A stretch of 64,000 nucleotides of DNA, taken from NCBI RefSeq assembly GCF_001641695.1, contig NZ_LSEF01000114.1, forward strand, positions 62,001 to 126,000. The letters are read 5' to 3'. Positions 51,819-59,993 of this stretch are shown here, piece by piece (position 1 is the stretch's first letter; each line of letters begins with the position of its first letter). A program made the translations under genes and the position numbers. The notes under the pieces are model-generated. The model searched no databases and had not been told where the DNA came from. It was given only the letters and a program-made list of their open reading frames with translations. Source of the DNA: Bradyrhizobium neotropicale (GTDB taxonomy: Bacteria; Pseudomonadota; Alphaproteobacteria; Rhizobiales; Xanthobacteraceae).

Positions 51819-51925
51819 TACGTCAGGTTGAGCGCGCTTTCCGCAGCTCAAAGGCATGATGCCGCCCTGACGTACCGGTGCAAGCCCGGTATGTCCCAAA
51901 AATCAATTCGTTTCAAAAGGGGCGT
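51819..51925 (+). ncRNA. Structured 5' leader of flagellin gene 3 (flg-Rhizobiales-like)
   Basis: P1 TACGTCAGG (51819-51827) pairs with CCTGACGTA (51866-51874). P2 TTGAGC (51828-51833) pairs with GCTCAA (51846-51851). P3 GGCATGATGCC (51853-51863). P4 ACCGG (51874-51878) pairs with CCGGT (51886-51890). ATGTCCC (51891-51897) can still pair with GGGGCGT (51919-51925) through two G-U wobbles, although that sequence has changed from GGGACAT in the other two copies. This makes selection for the pairing more believable than chance. Confidence 0.82.
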
Positions 51926-51930
51926 CGAGA

Positions 51931-52869
51931 ATGAGTTCTAGTCTGCTTACCAACTCCGCTGCAATGACCGCGCTCCAGACTCTCCGGTCTGTCAGCGACA
52001 GCCTGAAGACGACCGAAAACCGGATCTCGACCGGCCAGCGCGTCTCGACCGCCTCCGACAACGCCGCCTACTGGTCGATCGCGACGTCGATGCGCTCCGA
52101 CAACGCCGCGCTCTCCGCCATCTCCGACTCGCTCGGTCTGTCGGCCGCGACCGTCGACACCGAATATACCGCTCTGGGCTCGGTGATCGGTGACAAGAAC
52201 TCCGGCCTGACCAAGCTCCAGGCGTTGCTGGTCGAAGCCAAGACCGCGGGTATCGACCGCACCAAGATCCAGGCGGACATCACCCAGATCCAGCAGGATA
52301 TGAACCTGAAGGCCAACTCGGCGACCTTCAACGGAATCAACTGGCTGAGCATCAACACCTCGGCCACGACCCTGGCCACACCGGCGACCTTCAACCTGGT
52401 GTCGTCGTACTCTCGTGTCGGTGGCACGCCCACCATCGGCTCCATCACCGTGACGACCGCCAACTTCGCGCTCTACACCACCGGCGGCGCATCCACCACC
52501 GGCATTCTGGACACGCAGACCGCCGGTGTGTCGGTCGCCAACATGACCATCGGCACGCTGACCGACTCGGCGACCGACCAGACCACGCTCGATGGCTATA
52601 TCGCGCAGGTCACCGCCGCGATCAACTCGGTGGCCTCGGCTGCTGCGAACCTCGGTGCCGTCAAGAACCGCATCGCAACCAACACCGAATTCGTCAAGAC
52701 CCTGATGGACTCCGTGGACCGCGGTGTCGGCCAGCTCGTCGACGCGGACATGAATGCGGAATCGACCCGCCTCCAGGCCCTCCAGACCCAGCAGCAGCTC
52801 GGCGTTCAGGCGCTCTCGATCGCCAACCAGAACAGCCAGAGCATCCTGTCGCTGTTCCGCAACGGTTAA
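51931..52869 (+). CDS. fliC: Flagellin 3
   Basis: 312 residues. Same plan as the other two; ends SLFRNG where the others end SLFRG. Ribosome-binding sequence AAAAGGGG is 11 bases before ATG. Very high nucleotide identity to flagellin 2, including silent positions, indicates recent duplication or gene conversion. The downstream terminator module differs from that of copies 1 and 2. Confidence 0.96.
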   Translation: MSSSLLTNSAAMTALQTLRSVSDSLKTTENRISTGQRVSTASDNAAYWSIATSMRSDNAALSAISDSLGLSAATVDTEYTALGSVIGDKNSGLTKLQALLVEAKTAGIDRTKIQADITQIQQDMNLKANSATFNGINWLSINTSATTLATPATFNLVSSYSRVGGTPTIGSITVTTANFALYTTGGASTTGILDTQTAGVSVANMTIGTLTDSATDQTTLDGYIAQVTAAINSVASAAANLGAVKNRIATNTEFVKTLMDSVDRGVGQLVDADMNAESTRLQALQTQQQLGVQALSIANQNSQSILSLFRNG

Positions 52870-52886
52870 GCGGCGCTTTCGAAAAC

Positions 52887-52913
52887 GACCGTGCCCCTTT
52901 CGGGGGCACGGTC
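52887..52913 (+). terminator. Terminator-like hairpin after flagellin gene 3
   Basis: Stem GACCGTGCCCC/GGGGCACGGTC (52887-52897 with 52903-52913) with a five-base loop; no T-tract follows. A second hairpin, CGTCG TAAG CGACG, comes immediately after (about 52916-52929). Rho-dependent or bidirectional termination is possible. Confidence 0.6.
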
Positions 52914-53186
52914 CTCGTCGTAAGCGACGACTGAGGCGACCTTTCATATGTCGCCGGATTCATTTCGAACGTTTCCGTGTCGAGCCCCGGCGCGTCGTGA
53001 CGAGCCGACATTTGCCGATCGTGCATCGCTTGGGCGATTGCGCCGCGTCCGGTCCGTTCCTCAGCCTGCGATCTCCTTGCAAAATTGCCACGCCGTGCGC
53101 GCGACATGACGCGTTCACGTCCTCGCGCAACCTTCAGACAAGGTTCGCAGCGGAGTGTCCTTGCATTCGCATTGGTACGAGGTCAT
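52914..53186. other. Intergenic region between flagellin 3 and fliF
   Basis: Together with the hairpin just before it, this gap of about 317 bp separates the flagellin tandem from the fliF operon. I see no gene. It should carry the fliF promoter; no flagellin-type leader or CAAG...GCTAT element is present, so fliF appears to be controlled differently from the flagellins. Confidence 0.4.
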
Positions 53187-54815
53187 ATGCTGTTCAGTCG
53201 CGCGCAGGTACAGCAACTGCTCAACAATCTGCTGGAGCTTGGGCCGCGACGCCTGATGGCCTTGGGGCTGATCGGCTTTGCCGTTCTCGTCACCGTCGTC
53301 GGCGGCACCTACTATCTGAGCCGGCCCGAATTCGAGACCCTTTATACCGGCCTCAGCCGTGAAGACGTGACGCGCATCGGCGCTGCGCTGCGCGAGCAGA
53401 ACATCGCGTTTGACGTCAACGCGGCCGGCGATGCCATCTCGGTGCGCCCGAGCCAGACCATGCAGGCGCGCATGCTGCTCGCCGAGAAGGGGTTGCCGAC
53501 CAGTGCAAACTCCGGCTACGAGCTGTTCGACAAGATCGGCTCGCTCGGTCTGACTTCGTTCATGCAGGAGGTCACGAAGCTTCGCGCTCTCGAAGGCGAG
53601 ATTGCGCGCACCGTTCAGCTGATGAAAGGCGTCAAGGCCGCGCGGGTTCACATCGTGCTGCCGGTGCGCGGCTCGTTCCGTGCGACCCAGCAGCCGCCGT
53701 CGGCCTCGGTCGTGCTGCGTACCGACGGAGCGCTCGAGGCGCGCACGGCCCAGTCGATCCGTCATCTCGTGGCGGCGGCCGTTCCGGGCATGAGCCGCGA
53801 CAAGGTGACGGTGCTCGACGCCGACGGCTCCATGCTGCTTGCCGAGGAGGATGACGCCACCGCCGCGCCGACCAAGATGGCCAGCCTGCAGAAGATGGTT
53901 GGCGGGATGGTGCAGGAGAACATCCGTAAGGCGCTGACGCCGTATCTTGGTCTCGACAATTTCGAGGTCAGCGTCGCGCCTCAGCTCTCCACCGACAAGC
54001 GCCAGATCAACGAAACCGTCTACGATCCGGAAACGCGGGCCGAGCGCTCGGTCCGAAACGTCCGGGAGAAGGAATCCTCGCAGAACGCGGACCGCTCGAC
54101 GCCGACGACGGTGCAGCAGAACCTGCCGGACCAGCAGGTGAACGCCGGCGGCGGCAAGAACTCCAACGAGGAGAAGAACCGCCGTGAAGACGTCACCAAT
54201 TACGAGGTTTCGTCCAAGACGACGACCACGGTGAGCGACGGCTACGCGATCAAGAAACTCTTCATCGCCGTCCTGATCAACCGCGCGCGCCTCGTCGCCG
54301 ATCTCGGCGATAAGACAAACCAGGCCATCATCGACAGCAAGATCGCCGAAATCAGCCAGCTCGCGGCCACCGCCGGCGGATTGGACAAGCAGCGCGGCGA
54401 CCAGATTCAGGTGTCGGCGGTGGACTTCATCGAGGGCTCGCGCGAGATGGCGCCGGTGCCGCCGATCGGCTTCGTCGAGATGCTGAACCGGCAGATGGGA
54501 AGCTTCATCAACGCGGCGACGATTCTGGCCGTCGCCACGATGCTGGTCTGGTTCGGGCTCAGGCCCGCGGTCAACGGCATTCTCACCCATCGCGCGCAGC
54601 AGGAGCAGACCGAAGCCGCAGAGATTGCCCAGCTTGAGGCTGCCGCCGCGCTGGCGCTCCCCGAGAGTGAGGAGGCCGAGCTCAACCTCGTCGAAGATCT
54701 CGAGGGCAAGATGCAGCGCACGCCGCAGAAGCGGCTCGAACAGATCGTGCGTCTTGATCAGGCGCAGGCAGCAGCAATCCTGAAAGACTGGATGCGGCGG
54801 GAGGAGGCGGCATGA
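53187..54815 (+). CDS. fliF: Flagellar MS-ring protein FliF
   Basis: 542 residues, start at ATG 53187 with GAGG five bases before. Membrane helices lie near residues 22-43 and 438-456. Conserved pieces include YTGLSREDVTRIGAALREQNIAFDV, LPTSANSGYELFDKIGSLGLTSFMQEV and VTVLDADGSMLL. FliF forms the MS ring and export housing; its C-terminal tail binds FliG. It overlaps the FliH-like gene by four bases. Confidence 0.96.
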   Translation: MLFSRAQVQQLLNNLLELGPRRLMALGLIGFAVLVTVVGGTYYLSRPEFETLYTGLSREDVTRIGAALREQNIAFDVNAAGDAISVRPSQTMQARMLLAEKGLPTSANSGYELFDKIGSLGLTSFMQEVTKLRALEGEIARTVQLMKGVKAARVHIVLPVRGSFRATQQPPSASVVLRTDGALEARTAQSIRHLVAAAVPGMSRDKVTVLDADGSMLLAEEDDATAAPTKMASLQKMVGGMVQENIRKALTPYLGLDNFEVSVAPQLSTDKRQINETVYDPETRAERSVRNVREKESSQNADRSTPTTVQQNLPDQQVNAGGGKNSNEEKNRREDVTNYEVSSKTTTTVSDGYAIKKLFIAVLINRARLVADLGDKTNQAIIDSKIAEISQLAATAGGLDKQRGDQIQVSAVDFIEGSREMAPVPPIGFVEMLNRQMGSFINAATILAVATMLVWFGLRPAVNGILTHRAQQEQTEAAEIAQLEAAAALALPESEEAELNLVEDLEGKMQRTPQKRLEQIVRLDQAQAAAILKDWMRREEAA

Positions 54816-55483
54816 ACGCGGCAATCGGAAAACTCCTCACGCAGTTCGACGCGAACGGCCGGGCCAGGCCGCCCGAGATGCCGCGCGTTCAGGAGCCGTT
54901 GGCGAGGCCAAAGGAGGTCCGGCGCGAGCCGCAGCCCCAGGCCCAACCGCAGCTTCAGTCTCCTGCTGCGCCGAAGGCCGAGACCCCGCCAACCAATCTC
55001 CTCGATGACGCCTATCGGCGTGGCTATGCCGCTGGCCTCGCAGAAGGCGATGCCAAGCTCGCCGAAGAGCGCGTCCGCAGCGCGATCAGGCTCGGAGAGG
55101 AGCGGGCGAAATGGTCCGACCAGCAGACGCTCGCGATCGTGAACGGCTTTGCTTCAGCGTGCCGGGAGATCGAAACCAACATCGCCAGCTCTGTTGCGCG
55201 CATTCTGCTGCCGTTTCTGGCCGATGCGGTTCGCGACAAGGCGATCGCCGCACTGGTCGAGCAGATCTCGGCGCTGACCTCCAACTCGTCCGTGCCGGTG
55301 TTCAAGATCACGGGGCCGGCCGAGCTGCTCGATCTGGTCAGGGCGCAGCTCGAAGCGGCGCGCCGAACCGGCATCGAATATCAGTCCGCGGACACCGTCG
55401 AAATCCGCGTCGTCGCTGACCAGACCGTGATCGAGACGCAGATCTCGACCTGGGCCGAGCGTCTGAAGGAAGCCCGCCGGTAA
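54812..55483 (+). CDS. FliH-like export ATPase regulator
   Basis: 223 residues. A Pro/Gln-rich N-terminal linker (about 20-60) is followed by the GxxxG-type helix of FliH (DDAYRRGYAAGLAEGDAKLAEERVR, residues 65-89) and a C-terminal helical/beta domain. FliH holds and regulates FliI. It lies between fliF and motB, where rhizobial genomes often list an unnamed protein. The similarity is in motif and position only; a direct alignment is needed for a firm name. Confidence 0.65.
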   Translation: MNAAIGKLLTQFDANGRARPPEMPRVQEPLARPKEVRREPQPQAQPQLQSPAAPKAETPPTNLLDDAYRRGYAAGLAEGDAKLAEERVRSAIRLGEERAKWSDQQTLAIVNGFASACREIETNIASSVARILLPFLADAVRDKAIAALVEQISALTSNSSVPVFKITGPAELLDLVRAQLEAARRTGIEYQSADTVEIRVVADQTVIETQISTWAERLKEARR

Positions 55484-55488
55484 CTCAG

Positions 55489-56829
55489 ATGGAAGAGGTC
55501 AAACAAGAGCTCGTGATCATCCGGCGGCGCAGCGCCTTCGACGGCGAGGCGCATCACGGCGGCGTATGGAAGATCGCTTATGCGGACTTCATGACCGCGA
55601 TGATGGCGTTCTTCCTGGTCATGTGGCTGCTCAACGCGCTCAACCAGGATCAGAAGCAGGTCGTGGCGAGCTACTTCAACCCGATCAAGCTTGCCGAGAA
55701 CGCGCCTGCGCCCAAGGGCCTCAAGGATCTCTCCAAGAAGGAGCCGACGACATTCGACGGCCAGGATGGCAAGCGCCAGCCGGCCGGACCGAACGAAGAA
55801 CGCCGGGGCGACTCGCCGACGGCCGAGAAGCCGCCGTACTACGAAGAGAAGGTTCTGTTTCGCGATCCCTACGCCACGCTGGCGGAGATCGCGGCCAGTG
55901 CGAACCAGGCCTCGGGCCAGCGGCGTGCAGGCGCCTTGAACTCGGCTGAAGAGGACGGCCTCAAGGGCGGCGATGCCTATCGCGATCCGTTCGATCCCGG
56001 CTATTGGAAGCTCGCCCCGCAAGCGTCCAAGGATGCGGACCGGATCATCGAGAGCGAGCCCAAGCCGAACGAGTCCGCGCGCGACAATCCATCCGGCACA
56101 AATCAGCGTGAGCCGCAGCCTCCCCGGCGCGCCAAATCCGATGAGGCCGGCGGAAGCATCGCGTCCAATGCGCAAGCGTCGTCCGCCAGCATGTCGCCGC
56201 TGCTGCCACCGGGACCGGCGCCGACGTCGCCCGCGCGCGAAGGCAGTGCACAAGCAAGCTCGCAGCCAAACTCTCAGCCCGCTGCTCAGGCGAATGCCCC
56301 GGCGCAGTCGCGTCCGGCCGATACGGCAAAGGACGTCGACCCGCGCAATCCCGCCCAGACCCAGCAGCCGACCGCCAAGCAGCTCCAGGCCGCGATCGCG
56401 GACGCGCTCTCGGACATCAAGGCCGGCGCCGGACCCGTCGCGGAGGTGCGCCAGGTCGAGGAAGGTCTCCTCGTGAGCCTGACGGACGATGCGAGCTTCG
56501 GCATGTTCGCGGTCGGCTCGGCCGAGCCGCGTCCCGAGCTCATCCGCGTGATCGACAAGATCGGACCGCTGCTGACCAAGCGCCCAGGCACGATTATCGT
56601 CCGCGGACACACCGACAACCGTCCCTACAAGTCGGACACCTACGATAATTGGCGGCTGTCGACGGCGCGGGCGCAGATGGCCTATTACATGCTGGTGCGC
56701 TCCGGCGTCGATGCGCAGCGGATAGAGCATGTCGAAGGCTATGCGGACCGGCGACCAAAGCTCCCGAACGATCCGGCGGCCGCGCAGAACCGACGGATCG
56801 AGATCCTGATCCGGGAGAAGCGCTCTTGA
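55489..56829 (+). CDS. motB: Flagellar stator protein MotB
   Basis: 446 residues. One membrane helix at 29-50 carries the proton-binding Asp33 (WKIAYADFMTAMMAFFLVMWLLN). A long low-complexity linker rich in Pro, Ala and Ser runs to about 300. The OmpA-like peptidoglycan-binding domain fills 305-446 (PGTIIVRGHTDNRPYKSDTYDNWRLSTARAQ). Much longer than enterobacterial MotB (about 308), as is usual in rhizobia. It is the partner of MotA at 38078. Confidence 0.95.
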   Translation: MEEVKQELVIIRRRSAFDGEAHHGGVWKIAYADFMTAMMAFFLVMWLLNALNQDQKQVVASYFNPIKLAENAPAPKGLKDLSKKEPTTFDGQDGKRQPAGPNEERRGDSPTAEKPPYYEEKVLFRDPYATLAEIAASANQASGQRRAGALNSAEEDGLKGGDAYRDPFDPGYWKLAPQASKDADRIIESEPKPNESARDNPSGTNQREPQPPRRAKSDEAGGSIASNAQASSASMSPLLPPGPAPTSPAREGSAQASSQPNSQPAAQANAPAQSRPADTAKDVDPRNPAQTQQPTAKQLQAAIADALSDIKAGAGPVAEVRQVEEGLLVSLTDDASFGMFAVGSAEPRPELIRVIDKIGPLLTKRPGTIIVRGHTDNRPYKSDTYDNWRLSTARAQMAYYMLVRSGVDAQRIEHVEGYADRRPKLPNDPAAAQNRRIEILIREKRS

Positions 56830-58013
56830 TCAGGTCGCGATTCCTGGCCGCGCTCGTCTTGCTGCAAACGTTCGTCGCAGTGGGCGCACTCGCCGATCCG
56901 GCGCCGCTGCCGGCGAGCGAGCCGTACGAGCTCGTCCGATCGTTGCAGGCTGTGCAGGACGGCATCGCCAATGGTGATACTGCCGCGCATGGCAAGCACC
57001 TCGCGCTAATCCGGGAGATCGGCGAAAAATTCCTCGCCGCCGATCCAAGCGTGTGGAGCAACCCGCAGAACGGCCAGGCGATCGTCATCTATCTGCTCAG
57101 CGGCGGCGCGCCGCAGATCGTCCGCAAGCTGCCGCGCGACAAGCTCAACGTCGATGAGCGCCTGTTCAACGGCGCGCTCGCCTATGTCGAAGGACGGCAG
57201 GACGAGGCGCGCGAGCTGCTCAAGGATTTCAAGCCGCGCACGATTCCATCAAGCATGGCCGGGCAGATTGCGCTGGTGCAGGGCGCGCTGCTCGCGCATT
57301 CCGATGCGTCGGTGGCGATCGAGCGTCTCGACGACGCGCGGCTGCTGCTGCCTGGCACTCTGGTGGAGGAGGCGGCGCTGCGGCGCGAGATTCTCCTGGT
57401 CGGACAGGCGGAGGATTTCGACAAGTTCGAGTTCTTGACGCTTGCCTATATCCGCCACTATCGCAACTCGATCTATGCCGGCGATTTCTGGCAACGCTTT
57501 TCCTCGGGCCTGACGCAGTCGAGCCTCGCGCTGGACGAGCGCCGCTTTGCGCGGATCGTCGCCCTGCTGGAGCAGATCGATCGCGCAAGCCGCCTCAAGC
57601 TCTATCTGGTGATCGCGCGCGCCGGACTGGTTCGGGGCCGGCTCGCCGTGACCCGGCTTGCCGGCGAGCGTGCGCTGGCGCTCAGTGCGGATTTCGGTGC
57701 GGATCGCGAGCGTGCCCATTTCTTCCGCGGCGCGGCGCGTGTGCTCACCGACGAATATGACGGCGGTCTCGCCGAGCTGAAGGCGCTCGACAGAACGAAG
57801 CTGCCGGAGCGCGATGGCTTGCTCCTGAACGCGACGCTTCAGCTCGCACTCGATGTTCGCAAGCCGACAGTGGGGCCGTCCGCCGCTGCCTCAGCCGACA
57901 AGCCTCCGCCCACGCCGGCGCGCCTGGACCTCGCATCGTCGACCGCCACCCTCGCGCGCGCCAAAAATCAGCTCGGCGAACTGGAGCTCCTCACCAAGGA
58001 TCGCCGCCCATGA
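56826..58013 (+). CDS. motC: Periplasmic motor protein MotC
   Basis: 395 residues from a TTG start overlapping the motB stop, with GGGAGAAG about seven bases upstream. A signal peptide (RFLAALVLLQTFVAVGALA) is followed by a helical-repeat-rich domain (TPR-like). It matches the rhizobial MotC that interacts with MotB in the periplasm to regulate motor speed. No counterpart exists in enterobacteria. Confidence 0.88.
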   Translation: MIRSRFLAALVLLQTFVAVGALADPAPLPASEPYELVRSLQAVQDGIANGDTAAHGKHLALIREIGEKFLAADPSVWSNPQNGQAIVIYLLSGGAPQIVRKLPRDKLNVDERLFNGALAYVEGRQDEARELLKDFKPRTIPSSMAGQIALVQGALLAHSDASVAIERLDDARLLLPGTLVEEAALRREILLVGQAEDFDKFEFLTLAYIRHYRNSIYAGDFWQRFSSGLTQSSLALDERRFARIVALLEQIDRASRLKLYLVIARAGLVRGRLAVTRLAGERALALSADFGADRERAHFFRGAARVLTDEYDGGLAELKALDRTKLPERDGLLLNATLQLALDVRKPTVGPSAAASADKPPPTPARLDLASSTATLARAKNQLGELELLTKDRRP

Positions 58014-59353
58014 CCAAGCTCAACGGAACCTCCGGGCAGCTGTTTGCAGGCCTTGCCGAAAGCCTCAACTCGCGTGGGATGTCTCGCTCGGCAAAGACTT
58101 CGGGAGCGAAATCGGCCGAGGATTCCTCTTTTCACGATCTGCTCCACACCGTCTCGAACCTGGCGAAGCGGGCACTGAACGACCAGGGTAGCGACGCGAC
58201 CGTGAAGGCGGGCACGCTGCGGACCAGCCTGGCGAAGCTGACTGAACGCGATGGGCCAAGCGACGAGACCGTTCACGAACACAGTAGGACGGCCAGGGAG
58301 CCGAAATCACAGGACAAGCAAACGCGGCTCGACGATGCCGCGAAGGCGGACCTGCCGACGAGGGTGAGCCTCCCCACGATCGTCGGACAGGAACTTGCGG
58401 CGGCGCCGGCCGCGATGCCGCAGGTGCAGCCGGACAACGACAAAAGAGATACGCCCGCGCGCGACGAGCGATCCTCAGCGAAACGCGAGGTTCAAGGCAC
58501 GAGCGCGGCGAAGGCTGCAGCGTCGGATGCCGGTCCGTCCGAGCCGCGCGCGCAGGCTTCTGCCCCGCGTATTGCGGACGTTGCTTCATCCGAGCCGCGC
58601 ACACATGCTTCGGCTCTGCAAGCGACGCAGGCCTCGCCGGCGACGGCTCCGCAAAGCGGCTCGGCTGCCCCGAACGCCGCATCCGGCTTCGAAGCCGTCA
58701 CCGCCAACGTCGAGCGTGCCGCGAAGGCGTCAGCGCGCGAGGCGCTGCCGGAAGTGACCAAGGTCACCGTCGTTCAGCAGGAGACCCATCTGCCGCCGGT
58801 CCCGCAGTTCAGCGCAACCCAGCAAGTTGCGAACGCGGTCGTGTCGGAGCTGAAGGGCTCACCGGCGCCGGCTGCATCCGCCGCGCCGGATCTGGCGTCG
58901 CCTCAGGGCAATCCAGATCAACCGCTCAAGATCCTGACCATCAATCTCGAGCCGCCGGCGCTCGGCAATGTCACCGTACGGCTTCGTCTCGTCGGCACGG
59001 AGGTCTCCGTCCACCTTGCCGCCGAACGCAAGGATACGAGCCAGATGCTGGATCAGCAGCGCGACTCGATCCGCGAGCTCATGCAGTCGGCGGGTTACGT
59101 CGCCGACGTCGCGCCGGTCCAGCACGGCTCGCTCGATGGATTCCAGGCAGGCTCCGGCCAGTCGCAGAGCTCGCTCTCAGGGCAACAACAGCAGTCATCG
59201 CAATCGCAGGGCGCCTTCAACGGCTCCAGCACGTCGTCGGGCCAGTCCGAGGGCGGCGCGAGGCAGGACCGGCAGGACCGCCAGCCCAATCAGGAGACGC
59301 GTCATGACCAGGACGTGGCGCCGCATATTCGTCGCGGCCCTGTTTATCTCTAG
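58010..59353 (+). CDS. fliK: Flagellar hook-length control protein FliK (MotD)
   Basis: 447 residues. The long polar N-terminal part (Ala/Ser/Pro/Lys-rich, residues 20-290) is disordered, as in other FliK. The C-terminal domain (about 295-385) has LKILTINLEPPALGNVTVRLRLVGTEVSVHLAAE, a Flg_hook signature. Called MotD in Sinorhizobium, where it was first thought to be a motor protein. The last 70 residues are Gln/Ser-rich. It overlaps the motC stop by four bases. Confidence 0.88.
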   Translation: MTKLNGTSGQLFAGLAESLNSRGMSRSAKTSGAKSAEDSSFHDLLHTVSNLAKRALNDQGSDATVKAGTLRTSLAKLTERDGPSDETVHEHSRTAREPKSQDKQTRLDDAAKADLPTRVSLPTIVGQELAAAPAAMPQVQPDNDKRDTPARDERSSAKREVQGTSAAKAAASDAGPSEPRAQASAPRIADVASSEPRTHASALQATQASPATAPQSGSAAPNAASGFEAVTANVERAAKASAREALPEVTKVTVVQQETHLPPVPQFSATQQVANAVVSELKGSPAPAASAAPDLASPQGNPDQPLKILTINLEPPALGNVTVRLRLVGTEVSVHLAAERKDTSQMLDQQRDSIRELMQSAGYVADVAPVQHGSLDGFQAGSGQSQSSLSGQQQQSSQSQGAFNGSSTSSGQSEGGARQDRQDRQPNQETRHDQDVAPHIRRGPVYL

Positions 59354-59885
59354 CGCGGGCGCAGCCGAGGCAGCGACCGATAACGCGCGCCCGTGCGAGC
59401 GCGAGATGGCGCGCGCCGCCCAGCAGCACGGGATTCCGCTCGGCATTCTCTATGCCGTCGGCCTGACCGAGACTGGGCGCCGCGGCGCCCTCTACCCTTA
59501 CGCGCTCGGCGCCGAGGGACAGACGGTGTTCGCCAAGGACATGGACGACGCGATCGCGAATTTCGAGGCGATGCGGCACAAGGGCATCAAGCTGATCGAT
59601 CTCGGCTGCATGCAGATCAACCACTATTATCACGGCGACAAGTTCGCCTCGGTTCAGGCGATGTTCGATCCCGCCAAGAACGTCGATTACGCCGCGCGCT
59701 TTCTGAAAGAGTTGAAGCAGCGCGAGGGAAGCTGGACCATGGCGGTCGCACGCTACAATGCGGGGCCCAACAATCAGCCGGCGCAGAAGCGCTATGTCTG
59801 CCACATCGTCGCGCATCTCGTCTCAAGCGGCTTCGGCGCGTGGACCGACAAGGCGCGCGACTTCTGTCAGCTCAAGACGACGTGA
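59304..59885 (+). CDS. Flagellar lytic transglycosylase (SLT family)
   Basis: 193 residues, start ATG 59304 inside the end of fliK, with AGGAGA six bases before. A signal peptide (RRIFVAALFISSAGAAEA) precedes an SLT domain with catalytic Glu56 (LYAVGLTETGRRG), the DLGCMQINHYYH motif and ARYNAGPNN near 152-160. It would open the peptidoglycan so the rod can pass. This is likely the functional replacement of the muramidase half of FlgJ, which is not encoded here. Confidence 0.87.
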   Translation: MTRTWRRIFVAALFISSAGAAEAATDNARPCEREMARAAQQHGIPLGILYAVGLTETGRRGALYPYALGAEGQTVFAKDMDDAIANFEAMRHKGIKLIDLGCMQINHYYHGDKFASVQAMFDPAKNVDYAARFLKELKQREGSWTMAVARYNAGPNNQPAQKRYVCHIVAHLVSSGFGAWTDKARDFCQLKTT

Positions 59886-59993
59886 AGCAATGGCATGAAG
59901 TGACAACAGGAAGTTGTGGATCGCCGCTGACCATCAGCCCCGCGCAAGCAAGAACCCTCATTGTAGTTCCAACCTACCAAAGGAGCCCAATCC

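Noticed and set aside
49377..51897. c-di-GMP (GEMM) riboswitch in the flagellin leaders
   Set aside because: The conserved GEMM core and tetraloop-receptor sequences are absent; the stems fit a different motif.
49496..52869. CRISPR-like direct repeats
   Set aside because: The repeats are whole flagellin genes, not short repeats with unique spacers.
51913..52947. 344-codon minus-strand frame across flagellin 3, repeated in flagellin 2
   Set aside because: Low-complexity Arg/Gly/Asp peptide arising from the flagellin codons; the copy in flagellin 2 reflects the duplication.
53115..54824. 569-codon minus-strand frame opposite fliF
   Set aside because: His/Arg/Leu-rich shadow; fliF on the other strand has full family motifs and a good start.
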